Assembly (NCBI GenBank): GCA_001910725.1
Contig: MJGA01000003.1
Location: forward strand, 1,240,001-1,304,000
Length of the DNA stretch: 64,000 nt
DNA from: Phanerodontia chrysosporium
Lineage: Eukaryota > Basidiomycota > Agaricomycetes > Polyporales > Phanerochaetaceae
Reading direction: 5' to 3'
Shown: piece after piece, positions 22,166 to 33,600 of the stretch
Position numbering within the stretch: the stretch's first letter is position 1
Layout of the letters: each line of letters starts with the position of its first letter
The notes under the pieces: model-generated
The model's database searches: none
What the model was told of the DNA's origin: nothing
What the model saw: the letters and a program-made list of their open reading frames with translations, nothing else
Made by a program: the position numbers and the translations under genes

Positions 22166-23303
22166 GCCTCAGAACCATTTATATCATTCTATGTTTTACA
22201 GGAGCGTGCATAGCTTCAAGAGAGGAATGTTTGAGGCCACAGCGTGGTGAAAAATCGTATTTTCGTTCGAGTTGGCAGCAGACGCCCGTGTCCTGATGAC
22301 ATCAGCGGAGATCAAATTTGGAGGCTCGCATGGAGGTCGGAAGAGGTCCATCCGTTGTGAGCTTTCAATCTCTTATGCATTGTAGAATGGTATCTGTTGA
22401 CCGACAGACCAAGTGCGAGAGGCATATAGCGAGTGAAGGGAGGATGCATGTTTCTACTCGATTAATGGCCGAACCTCGCGGCGCACTCGGTCAAAAGGTT
22501 TGGATTCAACCTTGGTTCCATGTTGCATTTACAGCCGACGTGGTACAACAACAAGCAGTCAAGTACGTACCACAAGTACTTCTAAAGAGAAGAAAGGCGG
22601 ATGACAGTAAAAAGTGATGTAGCGTAAAATACAACGCCCCGAACAGTAGAAAGCCAGCGGTGTCGAAGCGGAAGAGGAAGATTCGGTCAAGGGAAGGTCA
22701 CATAGGTCCGCCGTGACCAGTAGAGCAAGCCGAAGATGCATGAAAGGTGAAGGCGGAGTATGCAGTAATGAACATTGAAAAGGAAGAGGTAGGGTAAGGG
22801 ACAAGTAGGTTGTGGCAGGGGGTATATGTATGAGGATGAAGACCGGAGATGCAGAAATAAAACGTTGGCTTTTTGTCTAGTCTACAGTGCCTGGCATAAA
22901 GTAGGAGAAATCACAGTAGCGAGGGCAGGGCAAGGAGGCTGAGGCTGAGAGTGCGCGTAGGTGGGTAGAGTAGGGGAGCAGTGAGCATCGTCGATGGCAG
23001 ACGCGTCGCCAGTGAGGGACCGGACGTCAAGAGTAAGAATAACGGCGATGAGGGAAGCGTTGTGGAGGTGTGCACGAGACCGAGGCGCGTAGCGAGCTTG
23101 ACAACGCGTGCATGACACTGCAAGACGTCATGATCGTCTGAGACTCATCGGAGATGATGAGAACTGCAGTCGCCGTGCGGCCTGAATAATCACCGCCGTC
23201 CTTGTGCGCGCCGTATCACGCATCCTCCGTGCCGTGACCGCCCTACGCCCGGGGCGCAGCGACTAGCTGCGCCTGATCCCGCCCTGCCCCGCGCAGCTCG
23301 CGC
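22166..23303. other. intergenic
   Basis: No gene recognised. The region 22560-22900 is purine-rich on the plus strand (CT-rich on minus). It may hold the 3' UTR of the following minus-strand gene. Confidence 0.45.
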
Positions 23304-23652
23304 TCAGTCTTGGCGACTGAGCTCAGCCTGAGTGAGATTGAGCACGAACTCGGACTTGAAGTTCTTTGGCGGCTCGATGATCTTTGTTGCTTTCCGCGGG
23401 GAGGTAGGGGAGAGCGGCGAGCGGGGCTGAGCAATGCTCGGGAAGGGCCGCAGCGGGCGCGAAGTGGGGAAGTGAACGGGCGTGATAGAGAGGTTGCGTT
23501 TCGGTTGCGGACGCGCAGGGAGGTGCGCGGGGCCGTCGAGAGTTGTAGGGCGGGCGAGCGGAGAAGAGACGGAGGGACGGGATGCGAGAGTGGCTGGGGA
23601 GAAACGGGTGAGCGAGCTAGTGAGCGGTGAGTGATGTACTATACGCACCCAT
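23304..23652 (-). CDS. 97-aa protein of unknown function
   Basis: Two exons: a 4-nt first exon 23649..23652 (ATG plus G) and 23304..23593. The 55-nt intron has a GTGCGT donor and a CCCCAG acceptor and joins to give Met-Ala-Thr-Leu. The product is rich in Pro, Ser and Arg (RPSVSSPLARPTTLDG, PVHFPTSRPLRPFPSIAQ) and ends in a more ordered, possibly conserved stretch, IEPPKNFKSEFVLNLTQAEL. I do not recognise it. The clean splice signals and the non-random C-terminus argue that it is real, but it may be a lineage-specific gene. Confidence 0.45.
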
Positions 23653-26600
23653 TGCGACAGAAAGCTAGTCGTGGCTATCTAGACTCGCGAACGAGTGTAG
23701 CGGGTTGTATGTGGTACGAGGGGGCGGAAAGGAACGACGAGGCTAGGAATGTGTTGGGGAGAGATTTATAGACACTCGGACAGGCTCTCTCAACTCTTGG
23801 GGAACAGCCGGCGTCTATTCGGTATCTGTTTTCGGATGGATGTTGACAAGTCCGAACTTGACTGATCCCCTTCGCCCGACAAACGGCGACACCCAGCACC
23901 TCCTACACGTCCCGCTCGCCTCCTCCGTCGTCGCACACGTCGCCCACAGCACGCCCTCCGCAGGCACGCTTTGCTCCTTGCCTCGACCAACCCACATACC
24001 CCACCCCTGCGCTCCGTTGGACCCCGGTCAGCCATCGCCCTTTCAGCCTCCCCTCCGCCGCATGTGTTAGCGTTCTTCCCCTTCTCTCCACCTTTGGGGA
24101 CGCCTTCCCAGTTTGTCGACCTGTCACCAACCAGACAGCCGCCTCCTATGCCTCCCCACGGCGTCGTATCTCAGCCTGGCCCTCGCACAGGTGACGCAGC
24201 CTTTACGTAGCTCTTGCTCGTCCTTATCACAATAGTAACCAGCCCCTTTGCATCTCGTCGCTGTGGCAGCCCACAACTTCTCCGAGACCATGCCATATAA
24301 GCTGTAGCCCATTCTGTACTGTCAACCATGCATGGGGTGTCGGGCCCACTCTGGATAGCGTTCAGAGTGGCGGCACTGAATGGATAGCACTTGCCGCGGA
24401 AACTAGTGTGAGTGCTCCTAAGGCGGTCTCGCATAGTCCGCCCCAATACAACGACGGGTTCCAGCCTAGCACGCATTTGAAGCGAGACCAATGCGCCACA
24501 TACAGATACGCAGGCGGAGACTATCTTCCACCAAGCCCCTAGCTGTCGCCCCAAGCCTCCAGAGCAGGGCGCCGACAATGAGAGCAGGTCGTCTGCTGCG
24601 TGCATTCTATTTCCTGCATTTAGTTCGTCGCAAGGCGACCCCATTGACACACCCACCTCTGCGTATTAGATCCATACGACAAAAGGCCCGTCGGCCTACC
24701 TCCTGACATCAGCTCCATATCACTGCACGAGCGTCCCAGTAGGAGCAGCTTCCCCAGGATCTTCATTGATAGCCTTTTCACGGAGATGAAGCGATCTACC
24801 GGAGGACAGGAACGCGAGTCACCTGAGCTCCTAGAGGGACCTCGCGTGGAATCAAGAAGGTAGACCAGAGCTTCCCGGTTTACACGGGTTCACGGGACCT
24901 GTCCCCGTAGGCGACGTCCTCGATGCGGGCAGCTTTTCCATTACGGTCGTCATTTTGACCCACGGGCACAAAGGCGGACTGCCTGCGATTCATCGGGCAA
25001 TAGTGGCTGCAGCAGGGCGTGACTGCGATGTAGGCGCAGGTAGGCGCATGTCTAGGTCGCGACTCTCATGCATCTCATGTCTAGTGCCACCGTCACCGCA
25101 CGCTCTATAACTGGCCTTCAGGTTTTCTCTGAGGTATATTTACATGCCTCCCGCATTACGACCCTTGGCCAACTCTTCTATCCGTGGCCAAAGCCTTCGA
25201 AGTGCTTGGGGTCGACATTTGGAGTCCAGCCTGTTTCCGCGGTGCGATACACCTTCGTGCGGCTCCCACCTGTTGACCCGTGCCCTCTACCGCATCTAGC
25301 CGTCTCTCGTGTGGTGCACGCTTCTCATGGCCGCGCCCCGATCTATACCCCACACCGAGGCTGCTGGAAAAACTCGCGTATAGAGCTTGCGTCCCCAATG
25401 GCTTTTCGCGTCTGCCATACAAATGGGCAGTGGAGTCACATGCCTCGTGTTTGCCTTCCGCCTGCCATCTCGCGCCTGTCCAGCTTACAGTGCAGAAACC
25501 GGGCCGCTGCGTATGACCGCGCCCTTCGATCGTCTCGCCCCAAACGACATGTCGTTCGGTGTACAGCATCGACACCCCAGGTTTGTGGCTCATCCCGCCT
25601 TGGATAACAATCGACCGGTCCGACCGCCATCTGGCGGAGCCGAGCATGACGCGTGCAGGAGCGCAGGCCAAGTAGCGTGAGCTGCAGTGTGCTTACCGAG
25701 GGCGTGGTGTTCGGTGCGGCGAAGAGCCGCAATAGGTATCATCCTATAATCTATGTATTCGATAGGTATGATAGTGACAGATGAATGAATAGTACATCAT
25801 TGAATTGTGCGGACGAGAACAAGAGCCATGAGGATAAAGGATTGCAAGCTTCCATTCGTTCGTCATGACATGAACCATGCCTAACATTGAAACGCTATGT
25901 ACGAAAGCACGAAGCCGCCTGCAGAAGTTTACTATAGTAACATGCACCAAGTCAGGTAGAAAAGGATGAGGAGATGAGAGACGATGGGATAAATGGAAGA
26001 TTCTATGTACAGCCAATGAATCAGCTAAGTTAGAGAAGTATCCATGTGAGTAGTTAAACATACGACAGAGATAAGAAGAAATGGAACCGAAACGAGGAGC
26101 GGCGTACAACCGCGGACGCCGTCACCGTCGCAGTGGACCGAGTGCGAGGAGATGGCGACGGATATTTCGGCTCGGGGCAGGACAGCGGGAATGAATATCG
26201 CGTCCTGCGACTGGTGAGCTGACAAGGAAAAGGAACGAGACGGGGGTTTCGATGTCACGCCGGTCGAACGACCGCATGGACATCGAGGTTATTACATATG
26301 GTACAAGGACGTTGCGCTTTGTGTCCTATCTTGAGGAGTCGGATGGCTGAGTGGCGGGCGGCGGGGGAAGGTACAGGGGTGGAGAGCCGTTGTGTTGTGA
26401 TGTACAAGGGAGGCGGGGATGTTGAAACCTAGGGGAGCGGAACATTAATGGAAAGACCAAGATTGTCGTCACCGACGCCGATGAGGCTCTACGCCATCTG
26501 GCGTGATAGGTGGCGTGCAGGCAAGCACGCAAGTAAGTCGGTTGAGCGATGAGGATTCCAGAGAGGATGGTTGTTGTCGTGACCGGTATCAGATGTGGTT

Positions 26601-26735
26601 GACATCGGCTTGCGTGATTTGCTGCGACAAACTAGACGGGAGGGACGAGAGTACGGGGTCGGTGCGTGCCGAATGCGCCGTTGCCCTTGCCGTTGACCAT
26701 GTGCATTACCGGGTCGAGCAGAGGGAGGAGATCGC
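23653..26735. other. 3 kb without a recognisable gene
   Basis: Both strands were read. The open frames (for example 25068..25607 plus and 25156..25671 minus) are mutually antisense, rich in Cys/Arg/His and match nothing I know. A C-rich, purine-poor tract lies at about 23860-24170. No terminal repeats or tRNA-like folds seen. Confidence 0.45.
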
Positions 26736-27240
26736 TCATTGTACATCGACGAGCAGGTTACGCTCGAGGATATACTTGCCCTCCTTGTACTTCTGCGATG
26801 GCTCGTACGCCTTGTCCTGTGGATCGGACCCATGTAACACGTTCAGAAGGCGTGGCTGCGGGAACGAACGTACGTATTTCCAGCCGAGGGTCTCGCCGCA
26901 CTTGACACAGTATATATCGCGTACTGTGTGATTGCCAGTGGTCATCTGACGGTCGACCGGTTCACCTTCGATGATATTCACGCTGCATCGCTTTGTCAAT
27001 CGGCGGAAGGGCACGAAGGTCCGATGAGGACTTACACAGTCTCGAAGAGATATGCACGACCGTGTTGGCCGTTGAATGCCTAGAGAGCGCGATGCAGACT
27101 CGTCAGCGCTGCGCCTGATGCTGCCCCGCGCAGATACTGACCCTGGAGATCATAGAGTGGATCGTCGCAAGGTGCGTCTTGCACTCGGAGCAGCCATAAA
27201 TGCGTGCCCCGGAGAGGTAGCGGCGGTAGCTCATGCCCAT
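26736..27240 (-). CDS. Yippee-like zinc-binding protein
   Basis: Small protein of the Yippee/Moh1 family (a Mis18/cereblon-type zinc fold); cellular roles are varied and not fixed for fungi. Exons 27142..27240, 27036..27079, 26874..26982 and 26736..26816 give 110 aa. The two zinc pairs are present: CSEC near residue 17 and CVKC followed by GETLGWKY. The family hallmarks [14 protein letters not shown] and [13 protein letters not shown] are also seen. The intron 26817..26873 is 57 nt, a multiple of three and free of in-frame stops, so retention would only insert 19 residues in front of the [11 protein letters not shown] motif. Length matches the usual 105-125 aa. Confidence 0.93.
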
Positions 27241-29536
27241 GGCGGCGGCGGTTGTGTGCGGGTTGTGCGGAGGACGTGCGAGACAGGGAGGAGGCGAGTG
27301 CAGCGGGCGATGTGCGTGGGCAGGTGGATGGAGGGGGTTTATAGCCTGTGGCAGGTGCCGAAGAAAGGAATCGAGCCGGGTCAGGAGGGCGCCCAGGGCT
27401 GCTGGGTCCGGGCTGCTGCCACTACATCACTCCGCCCATCCCACCGCTTTTGGCAGGTTCAGTCGTTCCACCCCCTTGCCTCTGCGCCTCGCCCAGCCCA
27501 CCACAGCTCGGACTCATGCTGTGCATAGCCGCGCATTATATGCTCCATTTACCACATTCTTGAGTACATTTCGCACCGTTCTCACCCTTAGAACCCACGC
27601 CCTTTACCCGCTTTCGTGCGCACATACCCATGGGAAGCTCATCGTCCTGTGTTCCCCAGTGCCCGGAATGGTGTGTTTGCTCTCCTCCGAGGCTTAGTCT
27701 CGCCATACCGGTGGGGTGATTGTCTGTTCCATAAGCTACGGCTTATCGCTCCTACCTTATACCGAGGTCCTCAACATTGACGTTACATGTGCGGTTTCTG
27801 CCAGGTCTCCAGTCCGCATCCAGTCCCGCAATGGAAGATAACTGGCTTAACGACGCTCTAACGCCTCTCGGAAACGTTCTCGACCGTCTGCTATGACATT
27901 CATGGATCCGATCGGTGCTCTCGAACGGTGAGCGTCCACGGTGGCGGCTTCTCCGTGTATGCTTATTTCTGTGCAGTGCCAAGCATCTCTCACCGACGAA
28001 AGCGGGTCAATGAACTACTCGTCCTGGCCCCACCTCATCTGGGTACCGGAGTATGTGTCTTGCGAGTCAAGCTAGGGCCTGTTCTCGCGCATTGACGTGA
28101 GTGCACACGCAAATGCCTTCGCCTCGTCCATCCCGTCCAGAGAATGATCTATGGTGAAGCGGTGCAGTTCGGGACGGCAAATCTGCGTATCTTCACTGCA
28201 ATGCCGAAGGAGAATTTCCCCGAATTTCACAGTGCTTTCGGGAAGTTGTTCTTTCGGCTTCGAGGACGCCTATTAGTTCATTCCGCCTGCTCTCCGGCGA
28301 ACAAGAGCTCGATAAAAGTGCGTTCTATGTCCGGTATCTCCAATCATGCTGCTTCTGAAACATCGACAAACCACTATCGTAGTAAGTACCTACTCTGCCA
28401 GCAGCTGTCGTGCGAGCTCACGGTGGGCGTCCTCTCCGGGCCTTCATAGTGTCCGTTCATCCTGACGATGACCTCACGTTTATTATCCGCTAGATCACTA
28501 AGGACGCCTGTAATCACAGAAGAGGCTGCAATTAAGCTAACCAACGAGGTCCACAAGGAGGCGTAGGTCATCAATTCATTGAAGATCCGAGCCAAGCTGA
28601 GGTGCTTATACAAGACCGCACGGGAGAGTCATGAGCATAATGGGGATTTCAGTCGGCAAATGTGTTCCATCGGGCGTTGGTACGGGTTCTCCTCGTGTGC
28701 ACGTCCTCAGATGACGTCCTTTTGACACCATTTGTACGACCGTGGTTACCGGTGAGTCGTGAAAGAACGAAGGCCTGGCCAAAGGGCTGTGTTCCATCGG
28801 AGGGTGGACTGTATCCTTCAACTGAATGTTTGGCTCCTGCTGGGGACTCATACGTGTGGGCTCGATAGAACTGGGCTCGATTAACGCGACATCGAGCGCA
28901 GTGCTAGAGTACATGTCAACTATTGAGTTTAATGTGTTCGCCGTTGCCCTGTGGAACAACGGAGTCGAGCTCGGCCACCTCTCCAAAAATGTAGCTTCGA
29001 AACACATGAAATCTGTATTCAATAGTATGCTATCGCGCACACATAGGTAGAAGTTAGACGCAGCCAGGCTTGCGACGTGATTCAAGACTCGACCGTGTAG
29101 AGATGCTCGCCTGGCTTCGCGCCGTGATGCCGCTTACTTAGTGGGCTCTGCGCAAGCTCGTCATCCGTGGGGGACGAAGGAGTTCGTCTCTTTGTTCCCA
29201 TGGCGGTGTTTCTTCCATCATCGCCACATACGAGGGTGTCTGCCACATCTGGTTCTCCGGATCGCGTGACAAAGCCTTCTGCCGAGGTGTCTCTGACCTT
29301 GCCTACTTCACCTGAACGACGACGTCAGAGAAGCATAGAAGAACAGATTGAACTACGCGTCAGACCATCAGCATCTGCCAGGCTAATCCCTGAGTCTGGT
29401 CCAGTGGGTTGTTTTCCGACACCCAGATCCTGCTGTGCGCTTCGTGTCCCGGCTGACGCGTCAACAGTCAATGCCGGAGTGGCAGACAGAATAGACTGCT
29501 GAGCTTTAGATGAGCGAGACGCTCCTGCCACGTCGG
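27241..29536. other. 2.3 kb without a confident gene
   Basis: Short open frames exist (plus 28144..28449; minus 28606..29085, 159 codons), with occasional splice-like sites, but no family could be recognised and no exon chain stays in frame. It could hold a decayed gene or a non-coding transcript. Confidence 0.4.
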
Positions 29537-30692
29537 TCAGCCAGGCTGTAGTTTCAGCATGGAGAAAGTAGGTGCGATACCTTCAGCACGCTGACCACAG
29601 CCATGAACCGAGTCGTGCACCGCTTGTGGAGTGCGATAGCAGTGCTCACGAAAGTATTCCAGTTCTGCTCAACGCCAAACAAGTCGAACGTTGAAATCGG
29701 ATAACGATACCATTCGGACAAAACTTACGCTGAATAGATGCTAGGACATCGGACATCGCCCTAGGTGGTATTTCAACTTTAGACTAAAGTGCAATGAGAA
29801 GACACTCTAGGTACCTTACCGATGGTTTCCGTATATGGATGGGGCGCAGTCAGGAAAGAGCGCACGACATTCGAACTAGGTGAGATTCAGTAGGCAGACG
29901 AGCGTGTGGTCTTCGTGTAATGACTCACCATCAAAACGGAGACGTCTACGCGTCGGTAGAGGGGCGTCAGAAACCTAACGCAATGAGAACTTGTATGCTG
30001 GATAACGTACCTACATTCCTATGATAATGGTGCATAAGCTAGCTCTACTAGGAGATATGATACCTTACCTATAGTGTAGGTAGTTTATAATGGAAGGCAT
30101 CTCTCGCATTAGGATGAACCTATCGAAGTGAACAGAGTTCCCGCCGAGGAAAGCAAAGCCTTTCTTAGGAACCCATTTCTGGATGTATCGCAGAACTGCG
30201 TTCTCTACGAAGTCCTTGCTGTGCTGAGACTTCTTGCATGCATCTACGAGCCCAGACTGAGAAAGTCAGCTGAGGTATTTCCGCGCAGTAATCACATGGT
30301 GCAACTTACCTTAGTGTGCATGTCCAAGCAGACAGGATGCATGCTAGTTACCATAAGACTTCCTGCTTACTGGACACCAGCGCGAACGCACTTCTGTAGA
30401 GTATCGACATCACGTTGTATGACATATTGAACACCTTTTGAATCTGCCTTGTTGAGCCACTGGTCAGTGATAACGACCTGCCATTGTGCCATACGTCAGT
30501 GAAGAACACGTCGTCTCGTGCGACATTGAGCAGGGTGCCACTCACTGCGATCTCAAGCACCTGCGCTTTGTGAACGTCATCAGAGGTTGTCTCGACATCT
30601 AACCAAACGATAGGACCCTTGTATGGTTTATATTTCCCTGTATTCACGACGAGGCTCGTCCGCCGCGACAGCGCCGATGTCTGAGTAGCCAT
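29537..30692 (-). CDS. REX2: oligoribonuclease (3'-5' DEDDh exoribonuclease)
   Basis: Degrades 2-5 nt RNA fragments, in mitochondria and cytosol in other eukaryotes. Eight exons (30546..30692, 30371..30477, 30310..30343, 30069..30256, 29929..29974, 29820..29875, 29729..29760, 29537..29664) give 245 aa. The acidic catalytic set is complete: Asp and Glu in IVWLDVETTS, Asp in GGNSVHFDRFIL, and His-x4-Asp in HRAMSD. Other family marks are LEIAVVITD, KSGLVDACKKS, LHYR and LEYFREHCY. The intron between exons 2 and 3 (30344..30370) is only 27 nt, yet it has GTAAGC and ACTAG ends and keeps phase. GC content and codon bias are weaker than in neighbours. The exact C-terminus is less certain. Confidence 0.88.
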
Positions 30693-33600
30693 CTCGGAAG
30701 CAAGTCTGCAAGTGGCGTTGATATCAGCGAGAGGAAGGGTATGAAGCGAGGCTGGTGCACGCGCCTGTAGCGATATCGTTTAGTAGCCAATCAGTCTCGG
30801 TCTTGCATCTTCGAGAAGGTACGAGTCGCACTGGCGGGAGAGGATGGTATGTCCGCCTGTTGAAACCAGGAGCAAACGCACATCGTTTGACGTGTCCAAG
30901 AGAAGAACGCGAAGCCGATTTATTGAGAAGTGCCTTTGGTTTGTAAAACTAGTTCAGCTGTTTTGCTGTACCTCGGAGACGCGAGTGGAAAGGCAGCAGC
31001 AACCGGGTTGAGGCAGGTAGTGGACGAACGACGCGTTAGCGGTTCAGACGGCGCCAGTATCACGTGATGGATAGGAATATTCAATATTCATCGAGGCTCG
31101 CTAAACGGAAGACCCGAATATCGTTCCGCGGACTCCCCGGACGTTGGCGACCAGGTGCCAGTACTGTCCAGCTCCCGACTGTCCTGCGTACGCGCTGAGA
31201 ATCGGTCGAAAGGCAAGAGCTCATATGCGATGCTGCAGAGGAAGAGTTGGAGCCGGGGACACTGGAGTAGATCAGGAAGAAAGTCTTGCGGGCGATAATT
31301 CGGGGACCCGGCGGTGGCATCCGACTTACCATGACCGCCACGGTTGTCGCCTCCATGTTTCATAGCCGTCGCCACTAGTGCTAGACCTTGTCGAGACTCG
31401 CGTAGGTAAACGGTTACTCCAAGAGCCTGTCGGCCTCTGTCGGCGGAAAGGTCCTGTGGACCACTGTGGGTGTCCCGCGCGAACTCCGCGGCTTTGCCGT
31501 CCTTTCTGGTCCAAGGGGCCGCGCGGAGATGGCCTCAGTCTGCGGCCCAACAATTCCCAGCAGCCATGTCCGGGCAAGAGGGTCTTTTACAAGGCAGTCG
31601 GTGGATGGCTATCTTCCCCTACGAGCTGGGTGGTTCTCGTCTGTCTCTGATCAGTCCACGGAATCAGCTTCGCGAAGACGTGTGATAGCATCTTGGACCT
31701 CGAACACGCAAGAGGGCCTCGATTGTGTGTGAGATGCGCCAATTGACGCATGTATTCATATATACCTTTCACGAAAACCGTTCAGTGCGATTCGCGCAGT
31801 AAATTCACTCATCACGTACACTTTGTATTGTCAGGACATGCCAACTAGGATAGCAAGAGATTCTCAGCAGAGTGACCACAACAGATGAGGCATCTGACTT
31901 TGTGCAGACAGCGTGTCTCACTTTCCTGTCACTGCCTTGGCGAAAATTCCCTGTCCCTTTCCCACGACGACCTATCACAACAGCCTGCTGAGACATTGGA
32001 TTATTAGCTGTGAGGCGACGGAGGATGCTGTATTGCCCCCACGGCGTGATTAAATGCTGTGATGCGTCATCATAGTCCGTCAACTTTATATAGCCACTTG
32101 ACACTCTTGACGGCTGCCTGAGCAGAATTCGTAAGTATTGCGGCACTCCGGGAGGAAGATTCGAAGCACTCACCTCTGTGTACGTTCCGGAGGCAATTGT
32201 ATGCGGACATGGGATGTCGTAGCGGGTAGTTAGTGCAACGCTTGTTGCACAGTGAAGCGACGGAGGTGCCTGCGCAAAGACCACAGGACAGTGTAATGAA
32301 CGAAAGGTCTGCACGCGGCAGTCGCTTTGAACAAGGCCTTGCCTGAGTTGGGAGTGTTATGGTCTCGCGCCGGCCCTCGGTGCTTTTGCGAAAACCTGTT
32401 GGGTTTGGGGTCCAAGCGTCCCAGGGACCTGTGACGACTAGCCTCTGTGTCCAAGGAATCGGATGACGTCGTCCGCTGGCGTGGGTCGGCTAGACCTGTC
32501 TGTAAGACTGTGAGACATGAGCGGCTAGAACTCGAGGGTGCGGCCTGGGTAAATGCTGGAATGCTGGTTGCCTCGCGTCAGCCGCTAGCTGTTGCAAGGA
32601 CGGAGGGTTCAGAGGTCAGGCCTGCAGCAACCCACGAGCATGAGAGCCTGATCAGCCATCGTATACAGCCGGCGGCTATTCCAAGAACACAGGGTGGATG
32701 TCGCATCAGAAGGATGGGCCAGTCCAGGAGATCGCGCGGCCGCACCGACGGGCAGGATAAACATGGCAAGTGAGGCCTGGAACACCGAGCGGTAGGGGCG
32801 TGATTCGGCAGTCGGTCGCCTTGGTGCGCTCTCAGTCGACTGACTGACCCCGGTGAGTTCACCGAGCGCACTGCTGCGAAGACCCTCTTGCATGCGCGGT
32901 GTAGATACAGCGGTGACAGAGATGTTGCTCATGAGGGACTAATACCGCGCCCAATCACCGTCCGCAGTGTGAGGGTGCCGATCCGCGGTGGTTGGAACCT
33001 GAAAAATTGTTGGGGTAGCATTTGCTCGAAAGACGAGATGTCAAATTCGCGAAGTCGAAGCCCAGGCGCACAACGAAATCAGCTTTGTACGCTAGCATGG
33101 AGTTGAGTCGCTGACTGCGGCTGATTTGGGTCGGTTTGGGTCGAAAACGTAGGAGCGAGGTGTGGCCGGAGTGCCATTGCCCTGAGACCGGATTGGGAAG
33201 ATTAGCGTTGCGCCCAGAATTACGGTGGCCGCACCTCGAACATCATCACATTCGCTAGCAGTGCAGCCGTCCGTACTTTGCCTAATCTTGCCCGCGTACG
33301 CCTCTTGAAACACTTGCTGCTGACCCTGTGACTTGAATAGAGGCATCGGTGGAGGTCCGGTGCTCTGGAGAGGACGCACAGAGGGGGCCATGCTGAAAGC
33401 GGGGGTGGGGCGCGATGGGCAGTTAGGAGTGCGGGGCCGGGGCACAGTCGCGCCGCTGCAAGGGTGTATCGTGCAATGTGATTGGCCAGCACCGCCGACA
33501 GCCCGCCAAGTGCTTCAATATCTCCCGGGCGATCGTACAGCCACAGGAGCGGGCTCTTCTCCTCCTAATTAATTGGCAGCTGCTCAGCCGGCGGCCGCTG

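Noticed and set aside
28606..29085. 159-codon minus open frame
   Set aside because: Composition is unremarkable but nothing is recognisable, and plus-strand frames of equal quality overlap it.
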